The notes under the pieces: model-generated
Told to the model about the DNA's origin: nothing
Seen by the model: only the letters and a program-made list of their open reading frames with translations
Databases searched by the model: none
Source: an uncultured Acidimicrobiales bacterium
GTDB lineage: Bacteria; Actinomycetota; Acidimicrobiia; Acidimicrobiales; SZUA-35
DNA length: 64,000 bases
Assembly (NCBI GenBank): GCA_937997485.1
Contig: CALKTH010000022.1
Coordinates: forward strand, 1 to 64,000
Reading direction: 5' to 3'
In this document: piece by piece, positions 50,571 to 58,234 of the stretch
Layout of the letters: every line of letters begins with the position of its first letter
Numbering within the stretch: the stretch's first letter is position 1
Position numbers and translations under genes: made by a program

Positions 50571-51026
50571 GTGAAGGTCTCGACCCGAGGTGACTACGCC
50601 AGTCGCGCACTGCTCTCGCTGGCGTTGCATCGCGACGCCGAGCCTGGCTCGCCGGGTTCCGGCCCGACAACGGTTCGTGACATCGCCGAGCGGACCGGGC
50701 TGCCTCAGCCATATCTCGAGCAGATCCTCCTCGCCCTGAAGGGGGCAGGTCTCGTCAAGTCCAAGCGTGGCGTTGGCGGTGGCTATGTCCTGGCCAAAGC
50801 GCCGGAAGAGATCACACTGGCGGCCATCATTCGGGCCGTTGACGGGCCGATCGTGCTCGGCGATTTCGGCCAACCGCACACCGACGGCGCCTGCGACCAC
50901 GAGGGCCAATGTGTGCTGCTCTCGGTGTGGCAGAACGTAGGTGACGAGATGCGCAAGATGCTCGATGGGTTCACCCTTGCCGACGTCTCCAGCATGGCTC
51001 GCGGCACCGCCCCCTGGCCCGAATAG
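50571..51026 (+). CDS. Rrf2-family transcriptional regulator
   Basis: This 151-residue protein starts from GTG with MKVSTRGDYASRALLSLAL, the Rrf2 N-terminal helix. A winged helix (TVRDIAERTGLPQPYLEQILLALKGAGLVKSKRGVGGGYVLA, about 34-75) and an EITLAAIIRAVDGPI dimerisation helix follow. The cysteine loop reads ACDHEGQCVLLSVW: two cysteines six apart, where IscR-type [2Fe-2S] regulators have three. It may sense redox or metal through a modified cluster, or bind none. It is divergent from the phosphodiesterase and may control it. Confidence 0.9.
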   Translation: MKVSTRGDYASRALLSLALHRDAEPGSPGSGPTTVRDIAERTGLPQPYLEQILLALKGAGLVKSKRGVGGGYVLAKAPEEITLAAIIRAVDGPIVLGDFGQPHTDGACDHEGQCVLLSVWQNVGDEMRKMLDGFTLADVSSMARGTAPWPE

Positions 51027-51123
51027 GCAAGGTCACCCAGTCCGAGCACCGGCGGACATGACGAGTCCGTGGCATTTGCCGGATTGTCCCCTTCTGCGCC
51101 TCGGGCTGTGTCTGCGGTCACAC

Positions 51124-51129
51124 TACGGT
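51124..51129 (+). promoter_or_regulatory. Leaderless-type -10 element (TACGGT) before patatin gene
   Basis: TACGGT is followed by 6 nt (ACGATC) and GTG 51136. This favours the GTG as the patatin start over the earlier in-frame ATG 51058. Confidence 0.4.
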
Positions 51130-51135
51130 ACGATC

Positions 51136-52197
51136 GTGGCTCCGGGATCAACACATCGCCAGACTCCTGCGTTCACGGCGTTGCCGTCCGCGCCCCGGAC
51201 CGCTCTGGTCCTCGGCGCCGGTGGACGAGCCGGTGTTGCCCACCACGCGGGCGCCCTCTCCGCGCTAACCGAGCACGGCGTCATTGATCTCGACGCCCTG
51301 GACTTAGTCGTGGGAACCTCGGCCGGGGCCATCGTCGGAGCCCAACTGCGGTCCGGTCTCGATGCCGCAGACCTCTGGGAGATTGCCGTCGACGACACAC
51401 CCGGAGCGGAACAGCGCCGGGGCGATGATCTCTTCGAACCGGCCTGGAGCACGATCGCCGAGTTGATGCGCAGAGGTGTTGGATCAAGCCTGCTGCTCGG
51501 TCGCAGCTTGGCTCGCCGTTCGCACCCTTCGATCCCCGGCGTGGTCCACTGGGTCTTCCCCAGCGGCCTCATGCGAGTCGCACGCCACATCGATCTCGAT
51601 GCCCACCTACCGAGCGAATGGCCCGACCAGCCGCTGTGGCTTGCCACCGTCGACGTCCGAAGCGGTCGACGGGTCATGTTGGGTCGAGACCGACTGCCCC
51701 GCCCCGATCTCCAACGAGCCGTGATGGCCTCGGCCGCCGTGCCCGGCGTGTACGAGCCGGTGCCGGTGTCCGGCCACACGCTCGTGGACGGCGGAGTTCA
51801 CTCCACGACGAACGCCGATGCGGTCCTTGAACTCCACGCCGAAAACCCGTTCGACCGTGTGGTCATCGTTGCCCCAATGGGGCTGCGCTCTCCAGCCCCC
51901 ATGGACCCGTTGCTCCTAACCCTGCGAACGTGGGTCCATCGCTCACTTCGCCGTGAGGTCGCCCAACTCGAAGCTGCAGGCATCCAGGTCGAGGTGTTCG
52001 AGCCTGGAGCTGCGATCGCCCGGGCCCACGGCCTGAACACGCTGCGGGCCGGCGTCGCCGAGACCGCGGCCCAGCTGGCCTATACCGACACCGCTGGATT
52101 GCTCGACCGCCGGGCCGCCCAGTCGGAGGCACGCGACGCGAAGGCGCCAGCCCGCCAGCGAGCAACCGGCGATGCCGCCGATACCGCGGCAGCCTGA
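51136..52197 (+). CDS. Patatin-like phospholipase
   Basis: About 353 residues. TALVLGAGGRAGVAHHAGAL (oxyanion-hole glycine motif), VVGTSAGAIVGA (GxSxG nucleophile) and LVDGGVHSTTNAD (DGG/DGA catalytic Asp) are all present and in order, so the Ser-Asp dyad is intact. Bacterial patatins hydrolyse acyl groups of phospholipids. No signal peptide or transmembrane segment is evident. The upstream part of the track ORF overlaps the Rrf2 gene and is non-coding. A tail of ~30 Ala/Arg/Asp residues ends the protein. The nitroreductase follows 11 nt downstream. Confidence 0.88.
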   Translation: MAPGSTHRQTPAFTALPSAPRTALVLGAGGRAGVAHHAGALSALTEHGVIDLDALDLVVGTSAGAIVGAQLRSGLDAADLWEIAVDDTPGAEQRRGDDLFEPAWSTIAELMRRGVGSSLLLGRSLARRSHPSIPGVVHWVFPSGLMRVARHIDLDAHLPSEWPDQPLWLATVDVRSGRRVMLGRDRLPRPDLQRAVMASAAVPGVYEPVPVSGHTLVDGGVHSTTNADAVLELHAENPFDRVVIVAPMGLRSPAPMDPLLLTLRTWVHRSLRREVAQLEAAGIQVEVFEPGAAIARAHGLNTLRAGVAETAAQLAYTDTAGLLDRRAAQSEARDAKAPARQRATGDAADTAAA

Positions 52198-52208
52198 CCG
52201 GCCTCACC

Positions 52209-52838
52209 GTGAGCGAACTCGAACCCGTCCACCTTGATCGCATCATTGGGCGACGCAAGATGGTTCGATCCTTCGCCACCGAACCAATTGCTTCGCCAGT
52301 TCTGGATGGGATGCTCGACCTGGCTCGGCGCGCTCCTTCGGCCGGAAACAGTCAGGCCGTGTCGTTCCTGACATTGGAGGATGATGCCGTCGCGCTCTAC
52401 TGGGACACCACGCTTCCTGCTACTCGCCGATCGTCCTTCCGGTGGCAAGGCTTGCTCGACGCTCCGGTTCTCGTGGTCCTCACCACTCGGCCCGGCGCCT
52501 ATGTGGAGCGCTATGCCGAGCCCGACAAGGCTCGGGCGGGCCTGGGAGACCACGAGGATGGCTGGCCGGTCCCCTTCTGGTGGGTCGACGCCGGGGCCGT
52601 GGCCCAGAACCTGTTGTTGCTCACCGTCGAGCGAGGGCTCGGCGCCTGTCTCTTCGGCATCTTCCATCACGAAGCAGCCGTGAAACGTGCCTTTGGTGTG
52701 CCCGACGAAGAGCGCCTTGTTTGCACGGTCGCCTTGGGTCATCCCCTGCCGGATGAACCGGGACGATCAGCCGGTCGTACTCGTCCGCCGCTCGAACATG
52801 TCAGACATCGGAATCGCTGGCGGCACGACGGGCTGTAA
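52209..52838 (+). CDS. Nitroreductase-family protein
   Basis: This 209-residue protein starts from GTG. RIIGRRKMVRSFATEPIA (about 11-28) and LARRAPSAGNSQAVSFLTLED are the FMN-binding segments. DAGAVAQNLLLLTVERGLGACLFGIF and the GHPLPDE end match the family C-terminal half. Nitroreductase-fold enzymes use FMN and NAD(P)H to reduce nitro compounds, quinones or flavins; the natural substrate is not predictable. The 3' end overlaps the convergent rluD by 38 nt. Confidence 0.87.
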   Translation: MSELEPVHLDRIIGRRKMVRSFATEPIASPVLDGMLDLARRAPSAGNSQAVSFLTLEDDAVALYWDTTLPATRRSSFRWQGLLDAPVLVVLTTRPGAYVERYAEPDKARAGLGDHEDGWPVPFWWVDAGAVAQNLLLLTVERGLGACLFGIFHHEAAVKRAFGVPDEERLVCTVALGHPLPDEPGRSAGRTRPPLEHVRHRNRWRHDGL

Positions 52839-53751
52839 GCACGGCGTCGAGGTCGGCCGGCAACTCAGCATCGAACGACAGCCAGTCGCCCGAGTCTGGG
52901 TGCTCGAAGCCGAGCGTGGCTGCGTGGAGGAAGGGTCGATCAAGTTCCTCAGACGCCATTCCGTACCGATCATCGCCAACCACACTGTGCCCGATCGCTT
53001 CCAGGTGCACGCGAATCTGATGCGTCCGACCGGTCTCGAGGCGACAATGCACCAAGGTGGCCTCGGGATTCGTGAACCGCTCCACCACTTCGTAGCGGGT
53101 CCGAGCTGGCCGACCACCGGCAATCACGGCATGGCGAGTGGCGTCTCGAGGCGAGCGTCCGAGGGGTGCATCGATCAGTCCCTCGGCTGACTCGACGCGC
53201 CCATCGACCAACGTGATGTAGCGCCGCAGCACCGTCCGAACCGCGAGCTGGCCGGAGAGATGGGCCAGGGCCGCCTCGGTCCGGGCCACCATCAACAAGC
53301 CGGACGTTCCCTTGTCGAGCCGGTGCACGACGCCAGGCCGAGTATCGGGGCCGACGCCGGCGATATCCGGGTAACGATGGAGTAGCCCGTGCACCATCGT
53401 GCCTCGATCGACACCGGCACCGGGGTGGACGACCATGCCGGCGGGCTTGTTGATCACAAGCATGTGGTCGTCTTCGTAGACGACCGGCACCTCGACCGAA
53501 GGATCGGCGGTCAATGACGTATCGAACCGGTGCACGACGAGGTCGACTCGATCGCCCACGGCGACACGATGGGATGCCTTCGAGATCGTTCGACCGTTGA
53601 TCTGCACTCGGCCTTCGGTCACTGCATCTGCGGCATCCTTGCGGCTGACATCGGCGATGAGGGCAACCACGCGATCGATTCTCTGTCCGGCCAGGGCGTC
53701 GGGGATCTCTTCCCGGATCTCGTCGGTATCGAAGCGCTTTTCGTCAGTCAT
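52801..53751 (-). CDS. rluD: Ribosomal large-subunit pseudouridine synthase, RluD family
   Basis: About 316 residues from ATG 53751 (MTDEKRF). An N-terminal S4 domain (ALAGQRIDRVVALIADVSRKDAADAVTEGRVQINGR) is followed by the catalytic domain with GVVHRLDKGTSGLLMVART, containing the active-site Asp, and ETGRTHQIRVHL. The RluD family modifies uridines of 23S rRNA helix 69 or nearby sites. It overlaps the end of lspA by 8 nt, the usual lspA-rluD arrangement of actinobacteria. RluA or RluC specificity cannot be excluded. Confidence 0.92.
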   Translation of the reverse strand: MTDEKRFDTDEIREEIPDALAGQRIDRVVALIADVSRKDAADAVTEGRVQINGRTISKASHRVAVGDRVDLVVHRFDTSLTADPSVEVPVVYEDDHMLVINKPAGMVVHPGAGVDRGTMVHGLLHRYPDIAGVGPDTRPGVVHRLDKGTSGLLMVARTEAALAHLSGQLAVRTVLRRYITLVDGRVESAEGLIDAPLGRSPRDATRHAVIAGGRPARTRYEVVERFTNPEATLVHCRLETGRTHQIRVHLEAIGHSVVGDDRYGMASEELDRPFLHAATLGFEHPDSGDWLSFDAELPADLDAVLTARRAASDSDV

Positions 53752-54295
53752 CGCTGGGAGCCATTCGGTCGAGCCGCCACACCTGAGCGGCCAAAGCGAA
53801 CGCACCGCCAATCACCGCCATGTCAGCGATGTTGAAGATGGGCCACCATTGGAAATCGATGAAGTCGACGACTTCACCCGAGAGCAACCCGTCCTTGGCC
53901 CGGAAGATCCGATCGAGCACGTTGCCCATCGCTCCACCGGCCACGAGGCCATACAACAGCGCAGCGGGACGATCGCTCGTTCGGCTGCCCTGGTAGATCA
54001 AGAACGCCGTCATCAGCAGGGCGATCACCCCGAGGACGGGCCCGCCGCTGGTGAAGCTGCTGAAGGACGCGCCGGGATTGCCGACGTAGTGGAATCGAAG
54101 CGTCCAGAACACATCGATGCACGCGTCAGGAGCGGAAGAGCACGGGGCATCAGCCAGGTTGGCGACCGCCCAACCTTTTGTCAGCTGGTCCAGAAAGATG
54201 ACGAGCAGCGCCGCCACCACTGTGGGGATCGGGTGGATCGCAATGCGCTCGGGAGGAGGCGTCGGCGCGTCGAGGTCGTCGGAATCGGGGAGCAC
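53744..54295 (-). CDS. lspA: Lipoprotein signal peptidase II
   Basis: This 183-residue protein starts from GTG. Four transmembrane helices are visible. FLDQLTKGW, YVGNPGASFSSF, GGAMGNVLDRIF, and VVDFIDFQWWPIFNIADMAV are the family motifs, with the two catalytic aspartates in NVLDR..VDFID and FNIAD. It removes signal peptides from prolipoproteins such as the GH74-like lipoprotein of this window. An unusual ~20-residue acidic/Pro-rich N-terminus precedes helix 1. A perfect palindrome separates it from the DksA-like gene. Confidence 0.95.
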   Translation of the reverse strand: MLPDSDDLDAPTPPPERIAIHPIPTVVAALLVIFLDQLTKGWAVANLADAPCSSAPDACIDVFWTLRFHYVGNPGASFSSFTSGGPVLGVIALLMTAFLIYQGSRTSDRPAALLYGLVAGGAMGNVLDRIFRAKDGLLSGEVVDFIDFQWWPIFNIADMAVIGGAFALAAQVWRLDRMAPSDD

Positions 54296-54300
54296 GCTGA

Positions 54301-54316
54301 CGAGGGTCGACCCTCG
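54301..54316. repeat. 16-bp perfect palindrome CGAGGGTCGACCCTCG between dksA-like gene and lspA
   Basis: The palindrome takes up most of the 23-nt gap. As RNA it gives a 6-bp GC-rich stem with a TCGA loop, extendable by CTGA/TCAG with a bulge. It could be a processing site, an attenuator or an operator. Confidence 0.5.
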
Positions 54317-54318
54317 GG

Positions 54319-54849
54319 TCAGAACATGGCCGTCTGAGCGGCCACAGTCTTTGCCGCCATCGGAAGGGCCTCGAGTCGCTCTTGCGGAATCACTTCACCG
54401 CTGATGATGCAGATGCCGTAGGTGCCGGCGTCGAGGCGAGCCAGCGCCGCGTCGATCTCATCGACCTTCTCGCGCGCCTTGGCCGACAGGGCCAGGTCTC
54501 GATCGCGCTCGACGGCGAGCGTGTCGCCTTCTCCCGACTCTTCGTCGAACTGGACGTCGCCTGGGTCTCGATCGGCCATCAGCGCGGCGGCCTCCGCCGC
54601 AAGGGCCTCGGCGTTGTGCGTGTAGCGCTTCCGTTCATCGTTCAGCGCCTCGCGCTGAGACTTCAGCCACTTCTTGTCCTTGAGCCACTTCGGGATCTCG
54701 ACCGACTCGGCCTTCACCGTCTTGGAGGACCTCTTGGCCGGCGCCTTCTTCGCTGGCGCGGCCTTTGCTGCTGCTGGCGCCTTCTTCGCTGCGGCCTTCT
54801 TGGCCGGCGCCTTCTTCGCTGCTGCCTTGGACGTCTTCTTCTGGGCCAC
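54319..54849 (-). CDS. TraR/DksA-like protein with histone-H1-like N-terminus and lost zinc site
   Basis: About 176 residues from GTG 54849. The first ~45 residues are Lys/Ala/Pro repeats (KKAPAKK, AAAKK) like histone H1 tails or mycobacterial HupB tails. A coiled-coil region follows, then the DksA/TraR C-terminal signature GTYGICIISGEVIPQERLEALP. The zinc finger normally has four Cys (CxxC...CxxC), but here only one remains: CIIS, then TVAA. It may bind RNA polymerase or nucleic acid without zinc. It heads the lspA-rluD run and is divergent from ileS. Confidence 0.85.
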   Translation of the reverse strand: MAQKKTSKAAAKKAPAKKAAAKKAPAAAKAAPAKKAPAKRSSKTVKAESVEIPKWLKDKKWLKSQREALNDERKRYTHNAEALAAEAAALMADRDPGDVQFDEESGEGDTLAVERDRDLALSAKAREKVDEIDAALARLDAGTYGICIISGEVIPQERLEALPMAAKTVAAQTAMF

Positions 54850-55031
54850 GGAGATGCCACTTTCTGGGCTGGGGAACCGTCGTACACAGCGACTTGGCGG
54901 CGCACTCCGGCACGGGGGATCAAGGTTGCGGACGACGCTGCGACCCGGCCCCCTGGGTTCAAGAGTTCGGGCAGTGTACGCGGCGGCCTCTCCCGAGACC
55001 ACTCACCCACGAGAGAGAGGTGCTCCTCCGA

Positions 55032-55037
55032 TAGCCT
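55032..55037 (+). promoter_or_regulatory. Leaderless-type -10 element (TAGCCT) before ileS
   Basis: TAGCCT is followed by 8 nt and ATG 55046. No T-box leader (no AGGGUGGNACC-like sequence) is visible in the 196-nt gap between the DksA-like start and ileS, in keeping with a leaderless start. Confidence 0.45.
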
Positions 55038-55045
55038 CTGACCCC

Positions 55046-58000
55046 ATGTCTGACGCATCACGCCGCCCCTATCCCGAGGTTCCTGCTCGCGCTGATTTTC
55101 CAGCGATCGAGCAGCGAATTTTGGATCGTTGGGCCGCTGAGGACACGTTCAAGCGCAGCGTCGACGAGCGCCCAGAGAGCAACGAATTCGTCTTCTACGA
55201 CGGACCGCCCTTTGCCAATGGCCTCCCCCATCATGGCCACTTGCTGACGGGCTACGTGAAAGACGTCGTCCCTCGCTTCCAGACGATGCGAGGCAAGAAG
55301 GTTGATCGCCGCTTCGGCTGGGACTGCCACGGATTGCCAGCAGAGATGGAAGCCGAGAAGCAGCTCGGCGTCTCTGGTCGCGTGGCCATCGAGGAGTTCG
55401 GCATCGCGAACTTCAACGATCGCTGCCGTGAATCGGTCATGAAGTACACGGGCGAGTGGGAAGACACCGTCACCCGCCAGGCCCGCTGGGTCGATTTCGA
55501 CAATGACTACAAGACCATGGACCTCTCCTACATGGAGTCGGTCATGTGGGCATTTTCACAGCTGCACGAGAAGGGTCTGGTCTACGAGGCCTACCGGGTC
55601 ATGCCGTATTCGTGGGGCGCAGAGACCCCGCTGTCGAATTTTGAGATCCGCCTCGATGACGCGACCCGCCCTCGTCAGGATCCGGCCGTCACCGTGGCCT
55701 TCGAGCTTGCTCCCGCTGATGGAGACCCAGGACCGCTGAAGATCTTGGCTTGGACCACCACGCCCTGGACCTTGCCGTCCAACCTCGCCCTCGCCGTCGG
55801 CCCCGACATCGACTATGCCATCGTGGCCGCGCCCGACGACAGCGAGTTCGCCGGGTCGTTCTTCGTGCTCGGCGCGGCTGCACAAGCGGGCTACGCAGCC
55901 CAGGTCGGCGATGCCGAGCCGGTGGCCACCATCAAGGGCACCGACCTTGTCGGTCGCACCTACGCGCCACTGTTCGAGTACTTCGCCGATCGAGCCGACC
56001 CGGCGCACGAGTCCCCCGCCTTCCGTGTGCTCTCTGCCGACTTCGTCGATACCTCCGAGGGCACCGGCATCGTCCACACGGCCCCTGGCTTCGGCGAGGA
56101 CGACCAGCGAGTCTGCGAGGAGAACAACATCCAGATCGGCCGCGTCGTCCCCGTCAACGACCAGGGCCGTTTCACCGACGATGTGTCGGACTGGGCCGGC
56201 ATCAACGTCTTCGAAGCAAACCCTCAGATCATCAAGACGCTCAAGGAGCGCGGCCGTGTGGTGCGGCACGACAGCTACGAGCACAACTATCCGCACTGCT
56301 GGCGTACCGACACACCGATCATCTACAAGGCGATCAGCAGCTGGTACGTGGAAGTCACGGCGGTGCGAGACCGCCTCATGGAACTCAACAACGAGATCAA
56401 CTGGGTGCCCGATCACGTTCAGCAAGGACGCTTCGGGCAATGGTTGGCTGGCGCTCGCGACTGGTCGATCAGCCGCAACCGATACTGGGGCTCCCCCATC
56501 CCGGTCTGGAAGAGCGACAACCCCGAGTTCCCTCGCATCGATGTTTACGGCAGCCTCGATCAGATCGAGGCCGACTTCGGCGTGCGACCTGACGACCTTC
56601 ACCGGCCGGTCGTCGACGATCTCGTTCGCCCCAACCCCGACGACCCGTCCGGACAGTCGATGATGCGTCGAGTGCCCGAGGTGCTCGACTGCTGGTTCGA
56701 GAGCGGCTCCATGCCCTTCGCTCAGGTGCACTACCCGTTCGAGAACAAGGACTGGTTCGAAGAGCACTTCCCAGCGGACTTCATCGTCGAGTACATCAAC
56801 CAGACTCGCGGTTGGTTCTACACGCTGCACGTGCTGGCCGGTGCGCTCTTCGACCGTCCTGCATTCCAGAACGTGATCTGCCACGGCATCTTGCTCGCCG
56901 ACGATGGTGCCAAGCTCTCGAAGAAGCTCCGGAACTACACCGAGCCAACCGAGATCTTCGACAAACAGGGCTCTGACGCACTCCGCTGGTACTTCATGTC
57001 CAGCAACATCGTTCGCGGGGGCGATGCCCGCATCAGCGATCAAGCCATCAACGACGTCACACGCCAGGTCATGCTTCCGATCTGGAACGCGTATTCGTTC
57101 TTCGTGCTGTACGCAAACGCTGAAGGCCATCAGGCCCGCTTCCGCACCGACTCGGCCAACGTGCTCGATCGCTACATCCTGGCCAAGACTGCAGCACTGG
57201 TTGCCACCACGACCGAGCGGATGGAGGCGTACGATCTCGCCGGCGCCACCGACGAGATCCAATCGTTCCTCGATGCCCTCAACAACTGGTACATCCGGCG
57301 CAGCCGCGACCGCTTCTGGGGCACGGGTACGACAGCCGCGGATGCCCCCGGCGGGGCGGGCGAAGCGATCGACACGTTGTACACCGTGCTCCACACGTTC
57401 ACCCGTGTCGCCGCGCCGTTCCTTCCGATGGTCGCCGAGGAGATCTGGGCGGGACTCACACCAGTCGATGCGGAGACCACTTCAGTGCATCTGCAGATGT
57501 GGCCCAGCGACGGCGAGATTCCCGCCGATGACGACCTCGTCAATGCCATGGACCGCCTCCGCCAGGCCGCCTCGGCCGCCCTCTCGCTCCGCGAGGAGCG
57601 CGGACTCCGCGTTCGCCTCCCGCTTGCGAGTGCCACAGTGGCCGGCGCAGGCGCTGCTTCGGTGATGCCCTTCCAGGATCTTCTCGCCGACGAAATCAAC
57701 GTCAAGGAGATCCGCGTCGCCGACGACGTCGAGGCCTACGGCTCGTTCCGACTTCAGCCCAACGGCCGCGTGCTGGGACCAAAGCTCGGCAAGGACGTGC
57801 AGACCGTCATCAAGGCGGCCAAGAATGGCGATTGGAACTCCAACGCCGATGGCACCGTCACCGTGGCCGGCCACACGCTCCAAGCGGACGAGTTCACGCT
57901 GGCCCTCGACCCACTCGAGGGCGTGGCCGCTGCTCCCCTACCGGGCAACGACGCCGTGGTAGCCATCGATATCGACGTGACGCCCGAGCTCGAGGCCGAG

Positions 58001-58201
58001 GGCGAAGCCCGAGACGCCATCCGCGCCATTCAGCAAATGCGCAAGGACGCCGACCTCGACGTGTCGGATCGCATCGTGCTCCGGCATGCCGAGCTGAGCC
58101 CGGCGCTGGCCACGCATCTCGAGTGGATCATGAGCGAGGTGCTCGCCACGTCGAGCGAACTCGACGCCACGCTCGACACGTTCGCCGTTCAGCGAGACTG
58201 A
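55046..58201 (+). CDS. ileS: Isoleucyl-tRNA synthetase
   Basis: This 1051-residue class I synthetase has the HIGH-type motif PHHGH (61-65), FDWDCHGLPAE-like FGWDCHGLPAEMEAEK, the editing domain (LKILAWTTTPWTLPSNLAL and FVDTSEGTGIVHTAPGFGEDD), the Ile-specific DCWFESGSMPFAQ, and KLSKK (623-627, KMSKS-type loop). The length and lack of a clear C-terminal zinc site fit the type II (eukaryote-like, mupirocin-resistant) class. That class call rests on general layout and should be verified. The track ORF runs 124 codons further upstream; ATG 55046 matches the family N-terminus. Confidence 0.96.
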   Translation: MSDASRRPYPEVPARADFPAIEQRILDRWAAEDTFKRSVDERPESNEFVFYDGPPFANGLPHHGHLLTGYVKDVVPRFQTMRGKKVDRRFGWDCHGLPAEMEAEKQLGVSGRVAIEEFGIANFNDRCRESVMKYTGEWEDTVTRQARWVDFDNDYKTMDLSYMESVMWAFSQLHEKGLVYEAYRVMPYSWGAETPLSNFEIRLDDATRPRQDPAVTVAFELAPADGDPGPLKILAWTTTPWTLPSNLALAVGPDIDYAIVAAPDDSEFAGSFFVLGAAAQAGYAAQVGDAEPVATIKGTDLVGRTYAPLFEYFADRADPAHESPAFRVLSADFVDTSEGTGIVHTAPGFGEDDQRVCEENNIQIGRVVPVNDQGRFTDDVSDWAGINVFEANPQIIKTLKERGRVVRHDSYEHNYPHCWRTDTPIIYKAISSWYVEVTAVRDRLMELNNEINWVPDHVQQGRFGQWLAGARDWSISRNRYWGSPIPVWKSDNPEFPRIDVYGSLDQIEADFGVRPDDLHRPVVDDLVRPNPDDPSGQSMMRRVPEVLDCWFESGSMPFAQVHYPFENKDWFEEHFPADFIVEYINQTRGWFYTLHVLAGALFDRPAFQNVICHGILLADDGAKLSKKLRNYTEPTEIFDKQGSDALRWYFMSSNIVRGGDARISDQAINDVTRQVMLPIWNAYSFFVLYANAEGHQARFRTDSANVLDRYILAKTAALVATTTERMEAYDLAGATDEIQSFLDALNNWYIRRSRDRFWGTGTTAADAPGGAGEAIDTLYTVLHTFTRVAAPFLPMVAEEIWAGLTPVDAETTSVHLQMWPSDGEIPADDDLVNAMDRLRQAASAALSLREERGLRVRLPLASATVAGAGAASVMPFQDLLADEINVKEIRVADDVEAYGSFRLQPNGRVLGPKLGKDVQTVIKAAKNGDWNSNADGTVTVAGHTLQADEFTLALDPLEGVAAAPLPGNDAVVAIDIDVTPELEAEGEARDAIRAIQQMRKDADLDVSDRIVLRHAELSPALATHLEWIMSEVLATSSELDATLDTFAVQRD

Positions 58202-58234
58202 GTCACTGCCTCAGAGCGTGAAGGAGAGGACCGT

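Noticed and set aside
54850-55045. Possible T-box leader for ileS
   Set aside because: No T-box core sequence or terminator/antiterminator pair was found, and a leaderless -10 lies just before the ATG.
55556-57394. 612-residue minus-strand ORF opposite ileS
   Set aside because: Antisense shadow of a highly conserved synthetase gene.
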